Positions 1 to 10,135 of a stretch of 64,000 nt of DNA are shown here, one piece after another. The stretch lies in the NCBI RefSeq assembly GCF_010093595.1, contig NW_022985468.1, positions 192,615 through 256,614 of the forward strand. The letters are read 5' to 3'. The position numbers were made by a program, and so were the translations under genes. The notes below the pieces were generated by a model. It was given only the letters and a program-made list of their open reading frames with translations. It had not been told where the DNA came from and made no database searches. The number at the start of each line of letters is the position of its first letter. Position 1 is the stretch's first letter. The DNA comes from Mytilinidion resinicola. Its lineage: Eukaryota > Ascomycota > Dothideomycetes > Mytilinidiales > Mytilinidiaceae.

Positions 1-222
1 TTCAAGATATTTCGCATATATGTTACTTAGTACTGTCGAGGGTGAAGTCGTGATGAAAGAGAAGACGGAGCTAGCATTTACTTATAGGGACCCGATGTTG
101 AATTACAGGTGACGGATATCTATCTTTTTGATCTATACACTCTTAATTCTATCAGCCTCGTCCCGAGTATGACTAGCCCAACTCACCGAAATCTTCATCT
201 TAGCCAAAGCAAGCCTGCCCGC

Positions 223-1281
223 TCAATCAAAATACCCCGGGAAAAGCCAATTCAGCTTCTCAACCGCCTCCTTCTTCCTCCCATCCTTATGCGTAATCCC
301 CCCTGCCCACTTCGTCTGCCCCTCCAAATGCATTGCCAGCACCTGCTCCCCATGCTCCTCCTTACTCAACTCATCCAACACAGCCCCCACAAACCTCCTC
401 GCATTCTCCGAATTCGCCTTCATATGCCCCATCACCATCTCCACATTCACATCCTCGCTATCATGCCAGCAATCATAATCCGTCGCCATGCAAATCATCT
501 GATACCCCACCTCCGCCTCCCGCGCCAGCTTCGCCTCCGGCAGCGCGCTCATATTGATCACGCTGCCGTCCCACGCGCGATACAGGTTGCTCTCCGCGCG
601 CGTCGAGAACTGCGGGCCCTCCATGCAGATCACCGTCCCCTTGTCGTGCAGCCGCACGCCCTCGCCCTCGAGGCTGTGCCCGCACCGCCGTACGATCTTC
701 GCGAGGCCCTCGTCGAAGGGGTCGCCGAAGCCGACGTGGCCCACAATCCCGCCCTCGAAGAAGGTGAAGGGCCGGATGCCCTTTGTGCGGTCGATTATCT
801 GGTCCGGGACTACGAAGTCGCGCGGGCGGATCTCTTCTTGCAGCGAGCCGACGGCGGAGAAGGCGATGATGGTGCGGACGCCGAGGGCGCGCAGGGCGGC
901 GATGTTGGCGCGGTTGGGGACCTCATGGGGGGCGATCTCGTGGTGGAGGCCGTGGCGGGAGAGGAAGGCGATGGGGATAGGGGCGCCGGTGGAGGGGGAG
1001 GGGTGTTGGAGGATGGAGATGGGGGAGGAGGGGGCGCCCCACGGCGTAGTGGGAGTGAGGACCGCGGCGAGGGTAAAGTTGGGGAGGCTTTGGAGGCCTG
1101 TCCCGCCGATTACAGCGATATGGACGGGGTCTATACGTTATTAGATGGAGTATATACGCTATATTCGTTCCCGAGGTGAGGTTTTGGTAGCTGTAGCTCG
1201 ATATGGCGGGGTAGTGATGACGAAAAATACGCAGAAACTTGAGAATTACATACCCGCGAAGGTGGTTGGAACACCAGCCAT
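223..1281 (-). CDS. MTAP: S-methyl-5'-thioadenosine phosphorylase
   Basis: The protein cleaves methylthioadenosine, the by-product of polyamine synthesis, to adenine and methylthioribose-1-phosphate, feeding the methionine salvage pathway in the cytosol. The model has two exons: 1281-1254 (ATG, 28 nt) and 1130-223, joined in phase by an intron with a GTATGT donor and a TATAG acceptor. It gives 311 aa, between the human (283) and yeast Meu1 (337) lengths. Visible family motifs in order: the phosphate loop AVIGGTGLQ near the N-terminus, SRHG, PNRANI, SAVGSL, TKGIRPFTFFEGGIVGHVGF, GPQFSTRAESN, and the purine site NMSALPEAKLAREAEVGYQ followed by TDYDCW with its two Asp. An in-frame TAA just 5' of exon 2 shows that the upstream mini-exon is needed. 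Only the short first exon is inferred; the identity is secure. Confidence 0.95.
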
Positions 1282-1942
1282 TCTTCTATTCGGAATTGTA
1301 ATTGAGCGTGTAAGCTTGAAAGGAGTGGACTGGAGACGGGTTGGAAAGCGAACGGCTCGTGTTAAAGTCAGCATGGAAATTTTCGGGTGAAGGAGGGGCC
1401 CGGATATACGTCAACCAAACTCCAGCCCAAGGCACCCCACGTGTCAAGCTCTTTAATCCTTAGCGATTAGTCTTTGTTGTAAGAACCAAAAGTATAGCGT
1501 ATAGCGTATATCGTATAGCAGGTTCATAGAGATTATTTAAAGTAACAACCCCTTGTAATTAAGTCTCTGCATCGATCTCGTCCATACCTGCCCAGTCCTA
1601 ACTCCCCGGACGAGATTGTCTTCGCAATGAGAAACACCACACAACGAGCTATAAAAGTGGGAGCAATTCGCCGCCCTGCCGCCTAGAGATAAGACCAAGT
1701 TCATCTATAACCAACAAGGACGTCGGCCAATGATTCTGCGGGTGCTCTTGGCACAAGATAGAACTTAAATGTTACCACAGAACGGTATAGGGAGGACTAC
1801 GTATATATGGCCATCTTTGAAGAGCTCCAGAGGCAGCAAGGGAATGTTAAGAAGCGGACCATGTGAAGATAAAACCGTGGAGCAAGTAATTCTTTCTAGA
1901 GGAAATTTCTTTACTCAGTTTATAAACCCGCGGCGCGCGCCC
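1282..1942. other. Intergenic, MTAP upstream region
   Basis: No gene is supported. There is a short imperfect run of a GTATAGC/GTATATC unit around 1493-1518. The stretch lies between the MTAP start and the 3' end of the 2EXR gene. Confidence 0.5.
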
Positions 1943-2893
1943 TTAGCCCTCTACATCCCCGTACTTAAGGAACCAGCCTGTTTGCAAAATTGTCTTCACT
2001 TTTCTACTGATCCAGATCGGAGCGAGTACGGGGCTTAGGAGTGTGTTATAGAGTAACGATTTCCCCATAGAGGGCACTAGGCCTCTACGGGCCGAAGGAC
2101 GCCTTGGGGAGCATATTTGCGACCATGTAGATTCTTGCCCTGGCGCCCGACCAGACTGCCAATTGATGCGCACTTCATGTGACCCAAAATACTGCCCGGG
2201 ATCGCGTTTCATGACACAGTACTCGTATCGCTCCTCATCATCTTCAGGCCAGACCAACTTCCACGGCGCACTCTTGGGCCAAGCCATGACATGGCCGGAA
2301 AGAACAGTCTGGGCCACAGAGGCAATGCCTGTTTGGCAGAAAGAGTCCCAGAGACCGTAGGCAGGCTCCTCTTGCCACCCGGTTTTAGCGTAGCTGTTGG
2401 GAAGAATCAAGGTCACCCTCCGTATATTTGGGAATAGAGTCACAGCATTTGCTATGAACCCCGCCATTATTGTCTGAGTTGCGCCAGTTCTGGGGTCTTC
2501 GTTCAGGAAGTGTGAGGCAAAGGCCAAAGAGGTTATAGCGTTGAAGGACTCGGGTCGGAGTATCGATGACAGCGAGGCGAGCTTGTAGCGGATCCATGAT
2601 GTGGTCGCGAAGGTAATGGTACTGAATGCAAGGATGTGAGCTTCAGAGTATACGGCGCGACAGGTCAGGAGAAGGGAAAGGCTATGGGGCTCCGAGCGTG
2701 TAAGGCTGTCGAAGTAATGGGCGTATATCTCGTTGCGAAGCTCTGCGGGCAGGCCGAAGAATGCAGACTCGGATTGAGGCATCGGGGGCCATTTCGGCAA
2801 AGAACAAGGCTTCGATGATTGCGCCGTTCCTCGCGAAGTCTTGCTGGCTGAGGGTGTGGATGCAGTCCTGGAGATGACGATATCTCTGGGCAT
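1943..2893 (-). CDS. 2EXR (F-box-like) domain protein, function unknown
   Basis: Single-exon model of 316 aa from the ATG at 2893; a shorter start at 2782 (MPQSES) is possible because the domain begins right after it. The motif FFGLPAELRNEIYAHYF, followed by LLLTCRAVYSEA, is the hallmark of the fungal 2EXR domain. This domain was long annotated as F-box-like and is much expanded in Dothideomycetes and Leotiomycetes. The rest of the protein (about residues 90-300) shows the usual weakly conserved body, with ITSLAFASHF and NIRRVTLILP. No signal peptide, membrane segment or catalytic motif is visible. The family role is unknown. An additional 5' exon cannot be excluded, because the frame stays open upstream to 2929 without an ATG. 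Confidence 0.75.
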   Translation of the reverse strand: MPRDIVISRTASTPSASKTSRGTAQSSKPCSLPKWPPMPQSESAFFGLPAELRNEIYAHYFDSLTRSEPHSLSLLLTCRAVYSEAHILAFSTITFATTSWIRYKLASLSSILRPESFNAITSLAFASHFLNEDPRTGATQTIMAGFIANAVTLFPNIRRVTLILPNSYAKTGWQEEPAYGLWDSFCQTGIASVAQTVLSGHVMAWPKSAPWKLVWPEDDEERYEYCVMKRDPGQYFGSHEVRINWQSGRAPGQESTWSQICSPRRPSARRGLVPSMGKSLLYNTLLSPVLAPIWISRKVKTILQTGWFLKYGDVEG

Positions 2894-4071
2894 GGTATTG
2901 TTCGGAGAGTCCAGCAATGCCAAGCGCAATGTTGATCGCCCGGATTGTGAACACGGCCTTGGAGGTTAGTTTACAGCTCATACAGGCATAGGATCTTGCT
3001 CTACAGAGTAGTATAATCCAACAATAGAAAAAGTAATACGTGGTGCGGAATATCTACGGCTGAGCTTCAAGGCCCCCAATATGCACGATGCGGACTGGCG
3101 GCCAGTACATATGTTTAGGCCGAATTCGGCCCGGTAACTAGAGTATTTTAGAACGTTCATGTCTTCTCGTCCCTCTCCAGGTCTCTCCTCATCTTTTCCC
3201 TTCGTCAACATTGTCCAAGAAACAACAACCAAAGCTATTCTAACACCTAATCAACTACTACATATCTAGAACACCTCATACCTGCTGAATGCCTTCCTTC
3301 TAGAGCCGCCCTAGTTTCAATGGGTCCCAATGTCCCAGCGGCCCACTCCGTCTAAAACATTGACCCTAAGGGCTGCATATACGATGCCTCTCTAGCGTTC
3401 AAACCCGCTATCCTCTTGAGCACGTGTGTCCACTTCGGTGACCAGATCGCGCTTCTACCAGATCCGCTAATCTCGGACCTGGCCTGGCAACGACACCACT
3501 ATGTGGCTGGGTGGATGATCCACAATCTTTAAAGCTTCAGCTAACCAGAACTTCTAAGAAGCGCCACAGTTTTTTGCTCCGACTTCGAGCAAGGTACTCT
3601 TAGCCACAAACGTGTTTCATGATCAGCCTCAGGCGCACGCCAAGACATTTATACTCATCGATCGTCGAGCCGCCCCTGCTTGAGGTCAACTGCAAACTGT
3701 TCACCGGTCATAAAAGGGAACGTAACTACAGCACGGCCAAGGCAAAACGCACTGAGAACGGTCATAGTGGAGCATCGCGATATATCTACCGAGTAACTAC
3801 GCTTGGGTGTGAGCCTGAACCAAATTAATTTTCAGCCTCGCGCGAGAGGCCGCCTCTCGGGTTTCGTCTACTCATAAGCTTTCTTTTCTTTTAAAGTAAA
3901 TGTTCGCTCCTATTTGTTTCTCTGGCTGTTCGTACTCTGCGCCTCCGCACTCGCTGATATTTCCTGGTCCTCGCCTGAGTTCATAAAACATTCGTTCTTT
4001 CCGTAACGCGTCGCTTTTATACTTATATTAGATACGACAGAACCACTTCGTCCTTACTAACCACTCTTTCT
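2894..4071. other. Intergenic between divergent genes
   Basis: No coding region is supported; the short ORFs here lack protein-like composition. It contains the divergent 5' regions of the 2EXR gene (-) and the secreted nuclease-like gene (+). T-rich pyrimidine tracts occur near 3880-3920, and a TTATACTTATATTAG stretch at about 4016-4030 could hold the core promoter of the latter. Confidence 0.45.
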
Positions 4072-6734
4072 GTGCAAAACATTATGGCGCCACCGCAGTC
4101 ATTTATTGTGGCGCTCACAATTTTCCTCTTCTCTTCGATCATCAAGGCCGACCCTGCTTGCTATGATTCGGACATAACATGCCCACAGACCACCGTCCAG
4201 ACTCCTTGGAATGATCTCTGTACCGCAGCCGTCCTCCGCGTTGATTACACGAAGATCTACTCTCAAAAAACTTCCATTTCCAACGTATTGGACGGAACTG
4301 GGTGCACCATTACTTACCAATGTAGTGACTATGGCGAAGGAATTTCGGGCTACGTATTTGGAGCCTTGTGAGTAAGCCATCTCCACTATCCTGATAATGC
4401 TGTAGGCTTGCTGATACAGTGTTTCACACCAGCATGCAAAGCATCCAGACAACCTGCACACCTCTAAACCAATGCGGAGCAATTGATTCTAGCTTCCCCA
4501 CTGGGAGCAACTGTCAGATCAGTAACTTTGTTTGCACAGGAGCGGGATGCGTCGATGAGAACGCGGGAGGGAATGCTGTCGTTGTTGTTTCTACTAGTGG
4601 ATCTGACGTCGCTCCTGACAGCAGTGCGGTTGTTGTGCCCCCTGCTACCAGCGAAGTCGTTGCACCCGTTCCTAGCAGTTCAGAGATTGCTCCATCGTCA
4701 GCTGTGCCCTCACCACCATCGGCTGTGCCCTCGCCACCACCGTCGAGTCCTTCTTCTACTGCCCTCTTCTCGAGTATCCAATCAGGACCTTCCCTATCCT
4801 CAGAGCAACAGTCCGAGACGTCAACGTACACCTCCATTATCTCAAGTGCGGCGGCTCCCACCAGTACGTCGGTCAACTCTGAACCTTCCTCTAGCTCTTC
4901 TCCTAGCAGCACAATTCTGCTCTCGTCTCAAACATTGACAAGCTCAAGCGAGACCACTATAAGCACTATTGTTAGCTCAAGTCAAGCAATCACCACTTCA
5001 AGCTCTGGTGCTGTTGTCATTGTACCTTCCGCATTATCGTCAAACGCCCCTGAATCCGCCTCATCTGCCGGCGCTACAACACCGTCTCAAGCGGCCGACA
5101 ATGCAGATGCGAAGACAAGCGATGCCTCCAACGCTGTCGATGCCCTGAACCAGGATCCTAGCTCCCCGGCACTTGCTCAAGCGGCCGATGTTGCCGTTGC
5201 TGCGGCTCTAACTGGTATGTATCTCAGTTCTCAGTCTGCTTCAACACTCATAGTAGCTAACTCAATTTGATAGCTGCAATCGCCGCTGCAACGGCAGCTC
5301 AGGCTACCTCTTGGGTTGCTGCTGCCTCTGCCCTGGTACGTGTCCACTCAGCAAGTCAAATCTGAGCTATGCTAATTTACTGAAAGAGCGCTACGCTAGC
5401 TGCAGCTCAGGTTGCAGCACTTGCAGCAGTAGCTAGTCCTGCAGCCGCTACTGCTGCTGCTCTTGCGGCGGCTATGCTTGCTGCTGAAGGTAAGATCAAT
5501 CTGCTAGTTTCTCAATATATTTCATCGTCTCACTCTCTGACGTTCGGTAGCTACGCAACAGGAGCTAGCGAGAAAGCGAAATCCTAAAACGGCTTCGACC
5601 TTGACGACACTCATACGATCAACTAGCACCAGCTCGTCTGACTCCTCAAGCCCAGCCGCGTGCTCCCTTCGACAGACCCGAGGAATAGCAGGAAGAGCGC
5701 GAATCTCCACCAAAACCTACACAAACTCCATCATAGACGCCACCACGACCGGGTGGTCAGTGTACATGACGCAAACCTGCGACTTCAACATAGCCGGCCA
5801 AGCCTGTTACCACTACTCATCCGTGATCAAGAACAACCCCGCCTCTAGCTGGGACACTCTGCCCTGCCCCTTCGACAACGAGAAGTGTGCCCAGAAAACC
5901 CACCGCCCGTGGGTAGCCACCTACCGCAAGGAGCACGATGCGTGGTCAGCGAAAGTCCCCGGCAGCAGAGACTGCCAGCGCGACGAGTACCCGCCCGCCA
6001 ACTTCCTCGCCGAGAACGACGGCCGCAGCGCGCTGTACAAGGACTACTACGAGGCCGAGTACCGCGGGACCAACCAAGCCACAGTCTGGCAGCTACCAGG
6101 CCAAGGCTCGCAGCAATACATCCGCTTCCTCAACGCCGCCGACAACAACGCCGGCGGCAACCTCTTCGGCCGCTGCGTCGATCGCGTGGGCGCGGACGGA
6201 GGTGTCACATCCGGCGTGGACTACACAACCCACTCGACGCCTAGCACGCGGGTCGACTGCGCCGGCAAGACAGAGGTGTGGGTGCTCGTTACGCGCGTCT
6301 ACACGCGCCATGCTGTCTCGCTGGTGTTTGCGAATACGCCGAGGGTGGTGGTGGATGATGGGCTGTATGAGAACACGTGCACGCCGTCGCAGGCTGGCGT
6401 CGACCACCGCGGGTTTGCGCTGCTGAACGAGGATCCGTGGTTCCGGAAGCCGGGAAGGGCGGCGAATGCGGCGCTGACTTCGCTGTATTCGGTCGCGCCG
6501 ATGTGGAGACGGGATAGTGGTCCCGTGGCTCGCAATGGGATGGGGAGAGCGCTAGATGAGGAGGTGGAGGTGGATGTGGAGGACAATGCTTGGCTCGCGG
6601 AGTTGGAAGCTCGAGTAGTGCCTGCGGAGACTGTTGCGACGGTTACGGGACTTAGCCCACGCGTAGCCATCGCGGCGTCGACAGAGGCGGCTTCTGTGCC
6701 GGATATGCCCAAGGAGACCGGGGGCGCGAGGTGA
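4072..6734 (+). CDS. Secreted Ser/Thr/Ala-rich protein with C-terminal NucA/NucB-like nuclease domain
   Basis: Five-exon model of 808 aa: 4072-4367, 4433-5214, 5274-5335, 5387-5489 and 5551-6734. All phases agree; introns are 51-65 nt with GTGAGT, GTATGT, GTACGT and GTAAGA donors. Translation may instead begin at 4084 (MAPPQSF). Order: a signal peptide ending near IIKA; a cysteine-containing N-terminal region (about residues 27-150); a long Ser/Pro/Val-rich mucin-like linker (about 160-370) suited to O-glycosylation; an alanine-rich segment made by two tiny exons; then a globular region from about residue 440. Its motif CQRDEYPPANFLAEN, with ACYHYSSV upstream and FGRCVD downstream, resembles the DEYPFA core of DNase NucA/NucB. 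The very C-terminus is acidic and disordered. The gene structure is well supported; the nuclease assignment rests on one motif region. Confidence 0.75.
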
Positions 6735-8105
6735 TGTCGGAAACAGGGAGCAGGCCTACAGTCAGAGCATGTACGGACTTCCTCTCAACCGTTTGGACCA
6801 CTTCAACAACGTTATGAGAAGTTTGGACTGAACGACTTCCCTCTACCGCACTTCATCGCCGGCCCCTCTTGTATCAACACAATACCATCATAGATCTATA
6901 TACGCGGCGCATATAATACTCTGGCACAGTCTTCTCACGGTGTTTTCTCATTCCGGGAACTCAGCTACAATAATATATCATAATAGACCACCGTATCACG
7001 AGCTAGTCTCAGCGTTTCCCAGCCACCCATCGCTGTAAGCGTGACGCCCCACATGCCATGGAATGAAGTGAAATGGGATTGAGAAGGATGAAGGTACGAG
7101 AGCACGGAGATATCACGGCCCGAGCTTATAAAAAGGTCCAGTCAAACACCGCTATATATTAACATTTATCTTCCACACTTCCCACAAGAAAAAAAAAAAT
7201 ATGGATATCTGGTCCAATGGCCCTGGCAGCATCGGCGAAACTAAAGTTCTTCCAAGGGCTTTTCCCTGCACAGCTTACCTCGTCGGTAAGCCATGGGTTT
7301 TTGGCCCCCCCCTCAAAGGTTTCAGGTTTCGAAGCCTCCTGTGATTATTCTTGTTCGCACTGTAATATACATTTTGGAATGTTCTTGTGATAGGATAGCA
7401 CATGTGACATGGCAAAACACTCATCTAACATTAAGATGTATTCTGTAAGCGTTACAAGGGTATGAATCTTCTGTGATTCCTTTAAGTGCAGTTAGCAGAC
7501 CCGTCGGATCCTTTCCAACCAAACTCCCAGGATTCAGGTTCATTCAGCCATATAAAAGCCTCACCTACAATGCCGGGTAACCCCAGAAACGAAAAGCCTA
7601 GCCGAGATTGAACGCGTCCTTGCACAGATGATATTTCCAGAAAAACACGGGACCGGTCGGCAAATTGATGTGTGTCCTCCCCGAAGAGAAAAAAAAAAAA
7701 AAAAGCGCCCCATCGTGAAACCCGGGTTAGAACTATCTACTGGCTGCCAACATCCCACGAACCTCCCCCAACGGGGGCCAACGCGCTCCCGGCGTGCGAC
7801 CTCACCACCAACCCCCCCGCCCCGCTCCGAACGGTTACCGAAGGCGAATGGAGGTGCGTGTACACAGTGGTGCCGTGTTCTGCATCAGGCCGCGCGCGCG
7901 GCTCAGCTGTGCCCACAGTGCGAAGAATTACTTCGACTCGAGTCCCCCCGCAGCACGCGAGAGAGAGAGCACCACCTGCGAGTTCCGCGCCAACAAACCA
8001 CTCGCAGTTCACACGGACACGGACACGGATCGGCTTACCATAGGTTTCAAAAATAGTTTGTTTTGGGGCATCCGAAAGCAAGTTGCGCCGCCGAACGGCT
8101 GACGT

Positions 8106-8135
8106 TTGCGTTGCGTTGCGTTGCGTTGCGTTGCG
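8106..8135. repeat. Microsatellite (TTGCG)6
   Basis: Six perfect tandem copies of TTGCG, in the intergenic stretch upstream of a poly-C tract. Confidence 0.95.
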
Positions 8136-8254
8136 TACCCCGAGCGTCGTTGGTTGGGAGGGGGGAGGGGGAAGGGGAGTGTGAGGCTGTGCGGATTAAT
8201 ATATTTGGCAAACCCCTGCACGGTACGGTAACGCTTATTGTATACCACCCTTCA

Positions 8255-8286
8255 CCCCCCCCCCCCCCCCCCCCCCCCCCGGGGGG
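8255..8286. repeat. Homopolymer C26 followed by G6
   Basis: Twenty-six consecutive C residues abut six G residues. Such a junction can be a true hypermutable tract or an assembly artefact. Confidence 0.95.
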
Positions 8287-9041
8287 CTATTATAAGTTAG
8301 TTAGTACCTGGGAGTAACTATGTGTTACGGCATCCTTCATCTCCTTCGGCTCGGGAACGCGAGGGCTATTCTTGGGCGTGGGCTCCGCTCGCGGACGGCT
8401 GCGTTTGGGAAGGGGGCTTCAGGGACCCAGAGAAACGCGGATTGGGGATGCTTGAAGCGTGGTTCAAACCCGCGATCGCGAATGGCTAGTGAGGCGAGGT
8501 TGGGAGTCAGGAGACCAAAGACAAAGGAAGGGAGATGCATTGGGTACGTTGTACTACCACGGTACGGTACCTGGAACTGCCGGCGATCGAATCGAGTGGG
8601 ATCGCGATCGCGAAACAATGAAACCAAACAGCCTTCCACGTCCCCACAGAAGAGGGAACGCAACGTGGTTTCTTGCGGACCCGCCGCGCGGGTTCCACGA
8701 CGTTAATTGGGACCTCGACCATCACCACCGCTCCGCCTTTCGCAACTTCGACAAGGTGATGGAAGTCACGACACTCGAAGCAGGGAGTTAGGGTTCTATT
8801 TTAACAGATTTTTTCGATTCGAAAGAAAAAAAAAACTCCCTTATATACCCTAACAACCCCACCCTATACGCACGCGCAGGAAAACGCTTCAGCTTTCTCG
8901 CAGATCGCTTACCGCTTTCGCTCGATCGCATCGCCGCATCCAAAATAGACAATAAAGCAGCCCTCAACCAATGGCCAGAATCGAACGTGACCCAACCCAA
9001 CCCATCCCCTAGATACCCAACTACCCTTCTGTGAACGCGCT

Positions 9042-10135
9042 CTACGACAAGGTAACCTTAATCGTCGCCCCACTCCCAAGCCCCTGGCACCCACCGCTCG
9101 CACCCCCATCGCTCGCCGTGCCAACAGCCCCATTGCCGCAGTTCTTCAGCGAGTAGCTGCCCGCCGCCATGCAGCTGTTGCCGCTGTTGCACGTAAACAC
9201 GCACGTCTCCATGTCCGACGTGCACGTCGGTCCCACGGCCGAGATGGAGTGGCCGCTCATGTTGACCTCGCGCGACACGTCGTAGGTGCCCCACGCGCCA
9301 AACGTCGCCTCCAGCCACGTGTTGCTGACCTGGCCGTTGACGAGCTCCGTGTCCTCGTACACGGCCGAGCACGCGCCCGAGAAGGACTCGGTGAAGGACA
9401 CGCTCTTGGAGCTGCCCGACGCGATGGAGATGGTCAGGGCGGGCACGTGCGCGTTCACCCACGACGTCGCGCCCGCCCAGCACACGAAGATGAGGTCCTC
9501 GCCCGACTCGTTGGACACGTCGGCGATGTAGGGCCCGGCGCTGCCGACCGAGGCGGCGCCCTCGTTTAGGCCGACGCCGATGAAGCCGAGGGCAAGGAGC
9601 TTGGCCTTGTCGGCGGCTTCGAGGATGGCGCCCGTGAGGGAGGGGGTCGAGGCTGCGGTGGAAGAGGCCGCGGCGGGGGAGGACGAGGAGGGCGTGTAGG
9701 CGGGCGCGCTGGTGGGCGTCGGGGTCGATTCTGCCTTCGCCTTTGCGACGGAGACCACGGAGGAGACGGCGACGGCGGGAGAGGAGGGTGCAGCGACGGA
9801 GGAGGGTGCAGCGACGGACGAGGGTACGACGACGGACGAGGGCGCGGGGGCGGAGGACGAGGCGCCGTAGTTGACCTTGGACCAGTCGACGTGCTCGAGG
9901 GCTTTGGTCCAGTCGACGTTGGAGACATCGTAGTTGATGGCTTCACGTTTGCTAACGTCGCTGGGGCGCGTTAGTAGGACGTTCGCAGGATCGGGGCTTG
10001 CAGAGAATCTCACATTTCAACCTTGTCCTGGGCGATGTTGCTGCGACGGGCGTGGAAGCTGCGGTGTTTGAGGGCGCCGGCGGAGGCCTGGCCGATGGCG
10101 AGCGTGGCTAGCACGAAAGCAGTGTTTGAGCGCAT
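9042..10135 (-). CDS. Asp f 4-like secreted allergen-family protein
   Basis: Two exons, 10135-10014 and 9960-9042, with a 53-nt intron (GTGAGA donor, CCCAG acceptor); 346 aa. Exon 1 encodes a clear signal peptide, MRSNTAFVLATLAIGQASA, followed by a basic stretch (HARR) that could be a Kex2-like processing site. Next come a DWTKALEHVDWSKVNYG segment and a low-complexity Ser/Ala/Pro/Val spacer (about residues 60-130). The conserved C-terminal domain contains FIGVGLNEG, LIFVCWAG, SFSGACSAVYED, a TCVFTCNSGNSC cluster, and ends in GGCQGLGSGATIKV. This order (secretion signal, serine-rich spacer, Cys-rich domain with FVCW and CNSGNSCM) matches the fungal Asp f 4 family, whose biochemical role is unknown; cell-wall or extracellular location is likely. 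Confidence 0.88.

Larger units (their letters stand above)
6735..9041. other. Intergenic with simple-sequence tracts
   Basis: No gene is supported over 2.3 kb. A TATA-like box (TATAAAAA, 7127-7134) lies about 70 bp before an ATG at 7201. That ATG opens a 28-codon frame ending at a possible GTAAGC donor (about 7285), but I find no second exon. Poly-A runs lie at 7187-7199 and 7689-7705. The pentanucleotide and poly-C tracts are listed separately. Confidence 0.5.

Noticed and set aside
109..1179. 356-codon frame antisense to MTAP
   Set aside because: The opposite strand encodes the whole conserved MTAP; the frame is a GC-rich shadow.
7201..7286. ATG downstream of a TATA box with a GTAAGC donor
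   Set aside because: Plausible first exon, but no downstream exon with coding character was found.
8389..8482. Possible tRNA: T-arm CGTGG-TTCAAAC-CCGCG with a near-matching acceptor stem
   Set aside because: The T-arm and six of seven acceptor pairs fit, but there is no conserved U8, no D-arm with its GG, and no anticodon arm between them.
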